Positions 1 through 10,140 of a DNA stretch of 64,000 bases are shown here, one piece after another (the stretch's first letter is position 1; every line of letters starts with the position of its first letter). This DNA is from Cinnamomum chago (taxonomy: Eukaryota; Streptophyta; Magnoliopsida; Laurales; Lauraceae). The notes below the pieces were generated by a model. That model saw only the letters and a list, made by a program, of their open reading frames with translations, did no database searches and was not told the origin of the DNA. Position numbers and translations under genes: made by a program. The stretch spans positions 47,707,001-47,771,000 of the forward strand of contig CP142458.1 in assembly GCA_038049695.1 (NCBI GenBank). The letters are read 5' to 3'.

Positions 1-1041
1 TAATTGGGGCTCAAGGATAATAAGATATGGATTTATTTTGGTGGACAAGTCCAATTGATCCATGAATATAGATTGAGGGGCTTACTTGTAGTAATTGGGA
101 AGTTTAGGGTCTTCATTGTAATATATTCCTAAGACTGGAGTTCAATTGCATTTATATAGTGGAGTTATTCGCAATTAACTATGGCCCCGGATTATACATG
201 AAATGTGGGGTCGCGTGTCCCAGTTGGAGCCAGCTTTCTAAGGAATCCCTAGTGGTCCCCACGCTAGCCCAAGATATTAGAAAGATACTAATTATAGTAG
301 AACTTTAAAAGGAAATGGAAAGTTACTATTTCTATTTGAAGTGAGACTTCTAATAGTAGTAATAGTAAGTTACTAATTATTAATGGAATTGAGATTTCTA
401 TTTTAATTAGTAAAAGAGGATGAATTTGAAGTAAGACTTCTAATTGTGAATTAGTAAGCAACTAATTGTTATCGAAGTAAGACTTCTATTTCAATTAGTA
501 AGAGGAGGTTACTTAAGTGCTATAAAAAGGGTAGAGGAGGCCTTGGACGTCCAACACTATTCCATGCATTGGGATTCATGCCCAAGGCCCTAAGATTGTG
601 CAAGAGTTGCACACCACTCTCTCTCTCTCTCTCCCTTTTCTAGTTCTCTTCTAGTTTCCTTTAAGGTTTTCTCTTGGAGATTCCACCATCTTCTTGAGAA
701 AAGAGAATCTGATACGGGTCATAGCATGGAAGATCAAAAGGTGTTGGAGATTCTGATTTGATTAGTGAAGGTGTTCATCATCAAAGAAAGAGATCAACTT
801 CTCCATTAGAGCACTACAAAGCTCCAAAGGTATAATCTACATCCTTGTATGTTGTAGATTTCGTGGTTACATGTTTAGGTGTTGTTTTCTATCTTCTAGA
901 TAGGTTATATTGTTGTACATGATTTATGAGTTTAAGGGTTTGCATCCTGGATTGGGTTTGTTGCCTTCTAGATAGTTGATCCCTGCATCAAGTGGGTCAA
1001 AGTTTTTGAAACGTATCTGAAAGGATCACCTACTTCCAACA
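1..1041 (+). mobile_element. Copia LTR, family B, 3' part (cut by window start)
   Basis: This stretch aligns by eye with the LTRs at 18035-19712 and 28334-30015, starting about 700 bp into the LTR. Shared landmarks are the phrase taattggggctcaaggataa, a TATA-like tataaaaagg near 522, the palindrome TTGGACGTCCAA about 20 bp further on, a CT microsatellite at about 618-634 and the terminal cttccaaca at 1033-1041. The 5' end lies outside the window, so a target-site duplication cannot be tested. It is followed directly by integrase-coding sequence rather than by a primer binding site. Confidence 0.8.
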
Positions 1042-1565
1042 GTCCGGCACATGTGCTAAAGGTTAAGACGGATCAGTTGGAAGTGAAGTCGGAAGTATGC
1101 ACATTTGTAGGATATTCTAAAGGAACTAAAGGTTGGTTATTCTATAATCCCAGAGAGCAGAAAGTGCTGGTGAGCACTAATGCGGTTTTTCTGGAGGAAG
1201 ATTATATGATAGACCAGAAATCTTTAGAAAAGGTGATCTTGGAAGAAATTCAAGAGTAAACAATTCCAAATCCAAGTATGACCGAACCTGAGGAAAAAGT
1301 ACCCTTACCAGACCCAGTAGTTACACCAGTGCCTCGTCGTAGTGGGAGGAGGATTGTCAGACCCCTTGACAGGTTCTCGTTCTTGGGAGAGTCTTACGAG
1401 GCAGTCCAGAAAGAACCGGAACAAGATCCCTGTAACTATGATGAAGCAATTAATGACATATATTCAGGGCGTTGGGAAGATGCTATGAAAGCTGAAATGG
1501 AGTCTATGTACTCCAATCACGTCTGGACACTTGTGAAAGGGCGTTGGGAAGATGCTATGAAAGCT
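1041..1565 (+). pseudogene. Copia polyprotein fragment: integrase C-terminus to start of RT
   Basis: The reading frame 1041-1258 encodes the SPAHVLK...FVGYSKGTKGWLFYNP segment typical of the C-terminal part of Ty1/copia integrase, ending with the NAVFLEEDYM phrase. After a stop at 1257-1259 it continues at 1278-1568 with a proline-rich linker, RRSGRRIVRP, and the NYDEAI...W..AM..EM.SM..N..W.LV block that opens the copia reverse transcriptase. Everything before integrase and after the first RT block is missing. At its 3' end a 27-bp segment encoding GRWEDAMKA is repeated, and the ORF then runs into LTR sequence. It is a dead fragment; its relation to the flanking B LTR (same element or host of a solo LTR) is unresolved. 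Confidence 0.85.
1467..1565 (+). repeat. 27-bp direct repeat at an element junction
   Basis: The 27 bp at 1467-1493 recur exactly at 1539-1565 (both begin gggcgttgggaagatgctat). The second copy ends in aagct, which merges with the first bases of the family A LTR segment (agcttgattaagtgg). This looks like templated filler at a breakpoint. Confidence 0.85.
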
Positions 1566-3481
1566 TGATTAAGTGGTCCAAATAGTTCCACAAAGAAATA
1601 CTTTGAAACTTGAAAAAGTTGAATTTGGGGCCCCGGCAATGTCGCCGGTCGACCGGCGCAGAGGTCCCGGTCGACCGGGAACACTGCAGGCAGAATTGTG
1701 CCTGGGCACCCCAACGGTCATTTTTCTGACCGTTGTGTGGTCCCGGTCGACCGAGGCCTGTGTGCAGGTCGACCGAGGACTAGCCGTTGGGCACTTTTTG
1801 CTATAAATATGAGTTCTTTCCTTTGCCAAAAGTTGGGAATTTTAAGGCCCTCCTTGAGGGGTTTTGAGGCATATTCAAGGGAAATGAACTAAAGGGATGA
1901 AGGGGAGCATTAGGAAAGCTAAAGCTTGGATTAATGAAGTTAAATCACCAAGTAGGCTTTACTTTCCTTAATCATATGTTTTCATGCTTTGTTTTATTTT
2001 TGGTAAATCATTTCTAGCATGTTAAACTATGTTTGTGTTGTGTCCTTAACATGTTTTATGTTTTGAATTGATTTATTGTTTTGGATACAACACCATATGA
2101 TTCAATCCAAGTAGTACTTAATCTTTGGTAAATCTAAGTAGATCATGTTAATGTAAGAACCTTTGAAATTATATGTAACATGATTCATATACTTGGCTGA
2201 ATCTTTGGTTGTTGTTTTCCATCATAAGAAAATCACTTTCAAAACTATCTTATGTTTTGGACTCAACTTCTTTACAAATCATATGTTTTCATGTTTTGTT
2301 TTATCATTGGTAAATCTTTAGTAACATGATAACCTATGATGTGTTGTATCCTTAGCATGTTTTATACTTTGAATAGATCTATTGTTTTGGATGCATCACC
2401 CTTTGATTCAATCCAAGTAGTACTTTATTTGGTAAATCTAAGTAGATCATGTTAATGGAAAAACCTTTGAAATTACATGTAACATGATCCATATACTTGG
2501 TTGAATCTTTGGTTGTTGTTTTCCATCATAAGAAAATCTCTTTCAAACTTATCTTATGTTTTGGATTCAACAAACTTTACAAATCATGTGTATTATTGTT
2601 TTAAAGTTTCACAACTTGCTTTACTTTGATAGGTATATCATTTTCAAGTTGTATTTATAATTACATATGATTTGTCCCCTTATTTTCAATCAAATCTATT
2701 TTTATGTTTTGAGCTACATTGTTGATTTGATTGACATCCCTATGCATCACATGTTTAGAGCTAATTCATTTCATACAACTTGTGTATCTTTGACATCATT
2801 AACAAGTTGTTACTTTTAACATGTGACTTGCATTCCTTCCTCAATCATAAATGTTTTTGAGCTAAAACTTTCAAAAGCCTTAGGCATACATTTATGAGCC
2901 TTCATTTTCAAAATGATTGAGGACCACACACACACACTTCATGTACTTTCATCTTTGCATCCATAGTGTGAGTGTGTATTAGTTTTACACTTTCATATCC
3001 GCCTATTTTAGAGGCAAATGTAATGAGCTTAATTGAATCTCCATCAAGTGTATTATAGACACTAATTTAGTGAGATAACCAACCTATGGTTGAAGAGGTT
3101 ATTGCTTAGCCTATAAAAGCATAGTGTATAGGTTGATGTTGAGCCTAGAAAAACATCATTGTAAAGGTTATTGCTTAGCCTTGAAAAGCATATTGTAAAG
3201 GTTATTGCTTAGCCTATTGAAAAGCATAAATAGTGGAAATCCGGTGGGGTGTTGGATCACAAGCCGGTAGTGGATGTAGGCATTGAGGCCGAACCACTAT
3301 AAATACTTGTGTGATGGTGCTTGCTTTGTGGTGGTTGTTTTCATTAAGCTTCCGCATTTTGTTTGATAATCATCACTTGTGACTAGTTTGTTTTAAAGAA
3401 GTTAAAATTGATTAAAATTGGTCATAGTTGAAGCTCACCCTATTCACCCCCCCTCTAGGGTTCGGATCCCCAGGACTTTCA
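1562..3481 (+). mobile_element. LTR family A, 5'-truncated copy
   Basis: Homologous to the second part of the LTR at 43362-45054: it begins at the equivalent of 43777 (agcttg..ttagtg) and so lacks about 415 bp of LTR start. In order it holds GGTCGACC palindromes (two perfect 16-mers at 1643-1658 and 1665-1680, further GGTCGACC cores near 1746 and 1769), an ACGGTCA/TGACCGT inverted repeat, TATA (ctataaatat near 1801), a duplicated ~305-bp block, several TGCTTAGCC..AAAGCA repeats (3100-3230), the hairpin at 3268-3299 and the C-tract near 3445. It ends in ...ggactttca at 3481. No PBS follows; the next bases belong to a different LTR fragment. Confidence 0.85.
1971..2580 (+). repeat. ~305-bp tandem duplication inside the family A LTR
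   Basis: Two adjacent diverged copies, about 1971-2277 and 2278-2580. Each runs from atcatatgttttcatg through gattcaatccaagtagtact to ttatgttttgga(c/t)tcaac. The tandem LTRs at 43362-57066 do not show this duplication, so it is specific to this copy or its subfamily. Confidence 0.75.
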
Positions 3482-4051
3482 GGTCGACCGACATACAGGG
3501 TTCGGTCGATCAAGCCCGACGATCATATTACAACGGTCATGAATATTTGAAACAATATTATTGTCGGTTCACCGAGACCAATTCGGTCGACCAACACCTG
3601 ACCGACAGAGCAAAGATGACTGAAGAAGATGCTCTCTGGAATCAGAACTGAAACAGAGTTCGGTCAAGTACTGAGACACTTTCGGTCGACCGACCTTCGA
3701 CCGACTGGCTGATCGACAGAAAAATACCTTGCTGGAATTGGAACCGACAAAAACAAGATTGAGCTCGGTTCACTTGTCGGTTAGCCGACGCCTGACCGAC
3801 AGGCTGACCAACAGTGTAAACAACCAGAAGTCCAGAAGATCTGAAGGTTTTAACTAGAAAATCTTTGGAAACAAGGTTTAACACAGAAAATCAAAGATTT
3901 CTAAGTCAAATAAAATTACATTTGGAAACAAAATGAAATCAACCAAAAGCATTTTGAGTAAACATGATAGGGTCAATTTACAAACATGATTTTCAATAAA
4001 CCAAAATGCAATTTTGAGATTAGGTGAAGTGATGAAAATGAATGCATATGT
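3482..4051 (-). mobile_element. Outer family A-like LTR fragment (minus strand), first segment
   Basis: Read on the minus strand with 5662-5700, this is the 5' part of an A-like LTR: a start like TGTTAG...TTTGCAATTTGATGG, an AT-rich stretch, then an array of cggtcgaccg, cggttagccg and related palindromes (3482-3830). It is cut at 3481 where the plus-strand LTR ends, so its TATA box and 3' part are missing. The solo LTR 4052-5661 is inserted in it. Confidence 0.7.
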
Positions 4052-5661
4052 TGAAAGTCCAAGATCGAATCCTAGAGGGAGGGGGGTGAATAGGGTGAGC
4101 TCAAATACCTAGACCACTTTTAATTCTCTTTGCTTTTAAGTCTCTTATGCTTTGAAGAAGAATAATAAAATCAACCAAAAGAACATCATCCATGAAAAGT
4201 AAGCATAAAGACAATCACCATAACACAAGCATTTATAGTGGTTCGGCCAACATGCCTACATCCACTCCCGGTGTCCCTACCGGATTTCCACTAACTCAAC
4301 TAAGGTTTAGGACCACCTCAAACCTTACAATTCATCACTATGCTTTTCAAGGCTAAGCATAAACGTTTACAACATATGCTTTTCAAGGCTAAGCAAAAAC
4401 CTTAACAACTAGAAATTTTCTCTTAAGAAATATGCCTATGAATGCATGGATTAAGTAAAACAATGTAGGTGCAATGGAGTGCCTCTAAATAGGCTAAATA
4501 GAAAGTGAAAACTCAACTTCTAGAAGCATGCATATGAATGACAAAGTCTATGAATAATGCATTTACAAGAAATTATTCTTTCTCTTTTTGAAAAGATGAA
4601 ACCTTGATCAATGCAAAGATGATAATTATATGTTTGAGAAAGAGTTGTTTGCCTAACACATGAATTTAACAAAGTGAACTAACTTGTTTTCAAAGAAGAT
4701 AAACTAAAGCTTAACAAGTTGGTTTTGAAACAAGAAAATAAATTCATGTGAAACAAAGACTATATGTTGGATTCATAATGCTATGAGATGTTTAAAGTTC
4801 TACGCATGTTATGAAAAACAACACTACAATGGAAAAAATCTAATTAATCATGCATTGAAGAAAATCAAAGGTTAAGAACCAAAACATGATTTTTAAAGGA
4901 CTTAGGATAAGAGAAGCACACCCATTTAGAAGAACAAAGTTTGAATCAATGGAATGGCTTCATAATCCCTTCAAAGATGCTCTAGAAAAGTTGCAAGTCC
5001 TTGGCCTCAAAAGTCTCTTGAAGTTCAGCAACTTTTTCCAAACAAAAAGCCACTTTTTATAAAGAAAAAGTTCCCAACGGTTAGTGCCCGGTCGACCTGG
5101 AACAGGGCCAGGTCGACCGGGTACACACAACGGCTAGAAAAGTGACCGTTGGTGCTCAAAAACCCTGTCGACCCGCAGTGTGCCCGGTCGACCGGGTCCC
5201 TTGGCCCGGTCAACCGGCTACACAGGTAGGTCGACCTAGTGAATGCCCAGAAATCCTGATTTTTTAGAAACTTGCAATATTGAGGTTATCTTTCCAGGGG
5301 ACTTTGAGACACATATCACAATCATGAATTCATGACTGAAAAAAAGATGAAAACTGAATTTAAAAAGTCATGAAAACTCCAAATAAAAATAATGATTTTA
5401 AAGATAGAAACTTTGGAAAGCTTGAATGATTTAGACCTTAAAGGTTTTAAACACTTAGAGGCTTGAAAATCTGAAATCAAAACTCCATGATCTTAAGAGA
5501 CAAATTGAATTGAAAACCATGCATATCATATGATAAAAACAAAGATTAAGAAAGAGAAATATGCATGAAGATCCTATGAATAAGAACATGAATGAATGAG
5601 AGGTCAAGTTTATGAAAATGAATGCATCCTATCAAATTGCAACAAAACAAAAACTCTAACA
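4052..5661 (-). mobile_element. Solo LTR, family A, with 5-bp TSD TATGT
   Basis: A complete LTR on the minus strand: on the plus strand it starts tgaaagtcc and ends ctctaaca, i.e. TGTTAG...CTTTCA when read in its own direction. The 5-bp duplication TATGT is perfect (4047-4051 and 5662-5666). Family A hallmarks are all present in reverse: the G-tract gagggaggggggtgaatag near 4074, the GTGG/CCAC hairpin near 4236-4266, AAGCA/TGCTT repeats (4335-4400), TATA near 5056 and GGTCGACC palindromes (5090, 5111, 5186, 5229) plus one GGTCAACC (5208). No internal region remains, as expected after LTR-LTR recombination. Confidence 0.9.
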
Positions 5662-5700
5662 TATGTTAACCATCAAATTGCAAACTACATAGATCTAACA
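5662..5700 (-). mobile_element. Outer family A-like LTR fragment, first 39 bp
   Basis: On the minus strand this reads TGTTAGATCTATGTAG..TTGCAATTTGATGG, matching the LTR starts at 43362 and 63362. With 3482-4051 it forms the LTR into which 4052-5661 inserted, 39 bp from its 5' terminus. Confidence 0.75.
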
Positions 5701-5815
5701 TATTGCACATATATTTAAGAAAAGAGACATAGTTTGTTTTGAATGCCGCAAAAGGCGATTTTTGCCATGAAAGGTGATTTACAATTCTTATAAAAAAGGA
5801 AAGACAAGAGTTGGA
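5701..5815 (-). repeat. Inverted fragment of the Tat-type gypsy LTR
   Basis: The reverse complement matches 6727-6857: both contain the gene-free phrases cttaaatatatgtgcaat, atgtctcttttc, ttgccg(t/c)..aaaggcgatt and cttatc.aaaaaggaaag. The two arms face each other with about 900 bp between them. Confidence 0.75.
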
Positions 5816-7071
5816 TAGATGTACAGGCCCACCGGTAGCAATCAATGCCTGAAGTTTCATCGTCATCCGACATCAATCAGCATGAAGATCCATATGTGAT
5901 CATTGCAAAGAGAATTCCAAAAGACGCGGCACGGCCTGCGACTCTTCAAATGCCTCGGCGGCCACTTAATGCAGTTAATGACCCATTTTATGACAAGTTA
6001 ATGTGGTCATTAACTCATTATTTTGGATGGCCCAATCAGAAGCATGGAAAAGGGAGTTACAAGCCAGCTATAATCATGGCATTAAACCTCGTGATTCCTC
6101 CCATCATGGAGCTTAAAAGCAATAAAAAGCCCTTAATTCTCCATTGGCTAATCAGAAGCCAAGAAAAAGGAGTTATTTAAAAACTTGTAACTCCTCTTAT
6201 CATGTGGCTTTAATGCATTAAAAGCCCACAACCCCTCCTCATGGCCACCAAAGGCCTATAAAAGGAGGTCATTCCAAAAACAAAGGATCCCGGAAAAATC
6301 AACCAAAAAATCTATACACAAGAGAAAGCTCTGCAAAAGTTGCTACAACGACCTCTCATCCCTTGAAAAAGTTCTGCAACGACTGCAACTTCAAGGTGAC
6401 AAAAGTCCCTTGGGGGGTCGTCCACCCCCCCCCCCCCCACCCCAAAGGCCTTCTCCTTCCGTCTCCATGGCTTAGACGTGGCTTTTCAGCCCATCTACTT
6501 AGCTTTTTATTGGATATAGGACCTCCTCTTGGTCCTTATCCTCTAAAAATCTGAGGTTTAAGCCGAGCCAAGCGAATCAAGAGCATCCTCTTTTCATATC
6601 TGAAGGATGATGATGAAGTCCACACACGGCTTGCGACTGTCAATCTGAACGAGTCCCCACAATCTCCTGAGAAGTTAGATTTTCTTTTCTTGCCTTTCAT
6701 TTTAGTTTGTATTTTTTTTTGAAGAGACAAAAAAATCACAACTCTTATCTTTCCTTTTTGATAAGAGTTGTAAATCGCCTTTTACGGCAAACAAATGAAA
6801 ATCTCCTTTCACGGCATTCAAAACAAACCATGTCTCTTTTCTTAAATATATGTGCAATGGAAAACTAGAAAAAAAGTTGATTTCCTTTTCTACTTGCGAA
6901 GGTGGATCGACGGACCACCACTTCTCAATTCCAAGTAGAGTGGAAAATCTAGCAAACCTGTACAAAAAATGTCGATGTTCGCTTTGTCTCCGGTTACGAA
7001 AGGGTTGGACCCCACAGACTCTCTCGTCCGCTAACCCTGGTAGTCCTGCGAGCGAAAAAGAGAGACGATCA
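5816..7071 (+). mobile_element. 5' LTR of decayed Tat-lineage gypsy element (5' boundary uncertain)
   Basis: From about 6060 to 7071 it aligns with 34829-35821 (shared: cctcccatcatggagct, ggatcccggaaaaatcaacc, the tcttatcctctaaaaat block, the gtggatc.acggaccacc block, and gcga.cgaaaaag.gagac.atca at the end). It ends in gatca at 7071 and is followed by a primer-site-like sequence. A short ORF at 5845-6180 is not recognisable and probably meaningless. A 15-base C homopolymer lies near 6427. I could not locate the true 5' terminus or a TSD. Confidence 0.65.
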
Positions 7072-7094
7072 AGTTGGTATACCCGGTGGGACTC
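7072..7094 (+). other. Probable primer binding site of the gypsy element
   Basis: Immediately after the LTR end comes agttggtatacccggtggga, starting 1-3 bp past the terminal CA as a PBS should. I do not recognise the matching tRNA with certainty. Confidence 0.5.
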
Positions 7095-7300
7095 GTTCAT
7101 TTGAGAACATGATGCTTAGAAAAGAAATATTCACAGATCATATCTTTTGCTTTATGCTTATATTTCTTTTCTAGATTCCTTGGCTCCTTTCTAGTTGGTG
7201 GCCTATGTCGGATTTTGCATCTAAAAATGAGAAGGGATTTTTTGGAAATTACTAATTCTATCTTTGAGTTTTTTTCCACTCTTTCTTTTTTCATTTTTTT

Positions 7301-7800
7301 TTTCAGATTTCTCATTTTAGATTCAACTTTGAGAAACCTTGATCATTTCCTCTTTGGACAATAATTCACGGAAATTGTTTGAAGCTAACGTTCGTACTGG
7401 GGAATGAGCCATCTCTTCTCTTCGATGAGTCCGATATGGATCTTTAAAAAAAAACAAAAAAGAATTAGATTTCTCATTTTGTATTCAACTTTGAGAAACC
7501 TTGATCCTTTCCCTTTTGGACAATAGCTTGCACAAATCATTTGAAGCTAACGTTTGTATCGAGGAATGGGCCAACTCTTCTCTTCGATGAATCCAATATG
7601 GATCTTTAAAAAAAATAAAAAAAAAACAAAATTTTTTTTTCTTCAGGTTTCTCATTTTGGATTCAACTTTGAGAAACCTTGATCCTTTCCCCATTGGATA
7701 ATAGCTCGCGGAAATCGTTTCAAGTTAATGTTCGTATCGAGGAATGAGCCATCTTTTCTCATCGATAAGTCCATTAGGGATCTTCCAAAAAAAAAAAGAA
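7301..7800 (+). repeat. Leader tandem repeats, block 1 (three ~160-180 bp units)
   Basis: Units start near 7305, 7467 and 7646. Each runs ttctcatttt.gattcaactttgagaaacc, then (a/g)ga.aatagct.g...aaat, an aggaatg(a/g)gcca phrase, a cgat(g/a)a.tcc..ta phrase, and ends in an A-run. They lie in the untranslated leader between PBS and gag of the gypsy element. About 240 bp of non-repeated leader (7801-8040) separates them from block 2. Confidence 0.85.
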
Positions 7801-8041
7801 GAGGAGAAGGTCACTAAGGTTGCACCAATTGCTTTCTTTGACCACGATTGATTCAAGAAAAGCGTTGTCCAGAGTGTGGAGATGGCTAGGCTGTTCTAGG
7901 CAAGGGTCCTTCAAACGGATTCATTAAGTAATCCTACCATTACCTGGGGACTAATCTATCAATTGAGGTTTCATAAGACCGAATCAAGAGGCCTAGGTGT
8001 ACTATTCAATATTTAGAATTTTTTTTAAATCTTAAAAAAAA

Positions 8042-8482
8042 ACCTTTCGTCACTTTTGGGTTTAGATTCGAGAAATTTTGGTCCCTCCCATTTCGGAATG
8101 ATGCTTACAGAAATGTTTGAGTCTGCTTCCGAATGGGAATACCATTTGCTCTCTTTGAGGAATTCAATTTTGACCTTTCAAGAAAAAACTTCCATCACTT
8201 TTGGGTTCAGATTCGAGAAATTTTGGTCCTTTCTCTTTCGGAACAAAGCTCGCAGAACTGTCTGAGTCGACCTCCGGATGGGAATATCATTTTCTCTCTT
8301 TAATGAATTTGATTTTGATCTTTCAAAAAAAAAAAAAAAAACTTTTCGTCACTTTTGGGTTCAGATTTGAGAAATTTTGGTCCCTTCCCTTTTCGAATGA
8401 AGCTCGCAGAAATGTTTGAGTTGGCTTCCGAATGGGAATACCATTTTCTCTCTTTGATGAATCCAATCTTGGCCTTTCAAAA
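8042..8482 (+). repeat. Leader tandem repeats, block 2 (three ~145-155 bp units)
   Basis: Units start near 8044, 8189 and 8342: cacttttgggttcagatt.gagaaattttggtcc, then gaa.gctc.cagaa.tgt, ttccgaatgggaatacca, and an A-run. They share skeleton and phase with block 1, so the two blocks look like diverged halves of one older array. Short ORFs inside it are by-products of the repeat. Confidence 0.85.
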
Positions 8483-9149
8483 ATCCCATCTTGTATCCAT
8501 TCCATGGATGTGATTTCCAACATTTGTGCCTAGCGGTGCTAGTACACCCTTTCGAGTCTACTATATTCGTGACCAACACATTTGTACCTTCAACCTTATA
8601 TTCATCTTACCTCGAGTGAGCCTTGCTTCTCGGTGATTTGAATTAAGGTATACAATTACTTCTAGTAATCACTGGAACGCTCATTTTGGGCCTAACAATC
8701 ATACCTTCTATGGCTTTTTGTGTTCTTCACATCGCTTGGGTCGAACCTTGTCCTTCACAAGACCATAGTTTTCCTATTTATGATCATTATATTATTGCGA
8801 TTACTAATGGATGTGGTCTTGTTTCAGAAAATTTTCGAAACTAACAACGGCAGCTTCTTTAACCATTACTTTCGACGAAAACAAGTACCAACTCCTTCAA
8901 GAGAAGCAAAACATGCGCACTCACAAGCGCCTTGCCAGTTGCCGAAGTATCATCTCTCTCGCCAACTCTCTGAACACCAGGTCAACCTTTACTCCCCGGA
9001 CCATCGTCTTCGGGACACTGGGACCATTCTGACTTCCTGTAGAAGAAGTCGCACCTGCTAAAAAGTAGAAAGTCGCCTCTGAGCATAGGCGAGCGCCAAG
9101 AAACTCGAAGCCTACGGCACTACTGTGGAGCCTCAACCTACAAGCAACC
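8483..9149 (+). pseudogene. Gypsy leader end and possible 5' part of gag, broken by copia insertion
   Basis: About 8811-9032 keeps one open frame with protein-like composition (a KYQLLQEKQNMRTHKRLA phrase), followed by stops. I do not recognise a domain. It is in the right place for the N-terminal part of the gypsy gag and is interrupted at 9149 by the Sirevirus-like element; sequence resumes at 16295 after the TSD. Confidence 0.4.
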
Positions 9150-10140
9150 TGTTGGATATCGCGATCACTGAGAGGGGGGGGTGAATCAGTGATCTCTAAA
9201 ATCAGGTCCAATTTCAACAACAAAAGATCAAATCACACACACGGACAACAGATTTAACGTGGTTCACCAAAAAGGCTACGTCCACGGTTCAAAGACTTTC
9301 CGAACACCGATCCGGAATAGGTCTGAATCTATTTAGTCGCACCAACGACAAAGAGCACCCACCCTTGAGTTTCAGATAGCACCCACTATCTAGGAGGCAC
9401 CTACTCCCTTTCCAATATGTCTGCACCAACAGACAGGATCACCAAATCCCCAACACCAAGCACCCACTTGATGTTTTACAGAATAAGAGTTTAGTTCTTT
9501 CTACAGCCCTTCCCCTCTACAATCTCTCTCTCTCAATCCCTTACAAATTGAATTTTAAGTTATAAACAGAGAGACACTTATCTATGAACGAATCATCATC
9601 TTCATGAGCACATTCTCGTCCACACTTGCTGTAGAAACCTGCAACACAGCAATCCCAGCAGCACCTTCTTCTCACAATCACTCTTCTCTCTAAATCTCTC
9701 TTGAAAAACTCTCCTCACCTTTGTTTGATAGAAGAGATACTTCCCCCACACCCTTCCACGAGTCTAATCTCCTCTTAAATAAGATTAGGTCATCTTAAAC
9801 ATAGATTTCCATCAAAGAAATACGAAATCGTGAAGATCCTAAAAATTCTCCGCTCACGCACTCGAGCGCACCTACACGCGCTCGAGCGCGCGAGACTGCT
9901 GTCTCGACTTTGGCTGAATCCGACTGTGCGCGCTCGAGCGCACCTTCACGCGCTCGAGCGCGCGAGGCTGCTGTCTGCTGCTGTTTGGAAATTGCATAGT
10001 CGCGCTCTAGCTCGTGAAACCTCTGTCTCCATGGCCTCTGACTTGTTTGCAATGCTTGTGACAATGTGTTGACAATAATTCCAACGCATAATCATTTTTA
10101 ACTCTTCATTAATTGTCTCGAAGAATCTCAAATTCCAACA
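9150..10140 (-). repeat. 3' LTR of the Sirevirus-like element
   Basis: 991 bp. In element direction it holds CGCTCGAGCG-type palindromes (plus-strand 9857-9962), a TATA-like ttatttaag inside the inverted repeat CTAATCT..AGATTAG (9763-9788), the GTGG/CCAC hairpin (9258-9286) and a C-tract next to the terminus (9173-9181). Small ORFs on both strands at about 9795-10072 are produced by the palindromes and are not genes. Confidence 0.95.
9857..9962 (-). promoter_or_regulatory. Palindrome array upstream of LTR TATA
   Basis: Four CTCGAG-centred palindromes occur within about 105 bp. Three carry the full CGCTCGAGCG core and the first is degraded (gcactcgagcgc). They come in two pairs separated by about 35 bp. 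The array lies upstream of the TATA-like box in the element's direction, matching the position of the palindromes described in Sirevirus LTRs. The copy in the other LTR (about 15996-16112) has all four intact. Confidence 0.8.

Noticed and set aside
5845-6180. 111-codon open frame at the start of the gypsy LTR region
   Set aside because: No recognisable domain; the homologous segment of the second LTR (34829 onward) does not keep the frame.
6702-7104. Overlapping open frames on both strands in the gypsy LTR
   Set aside because: They lie in LTR sequence duplicated at 35216-35828, where the frames differ; there is no protein family signal.
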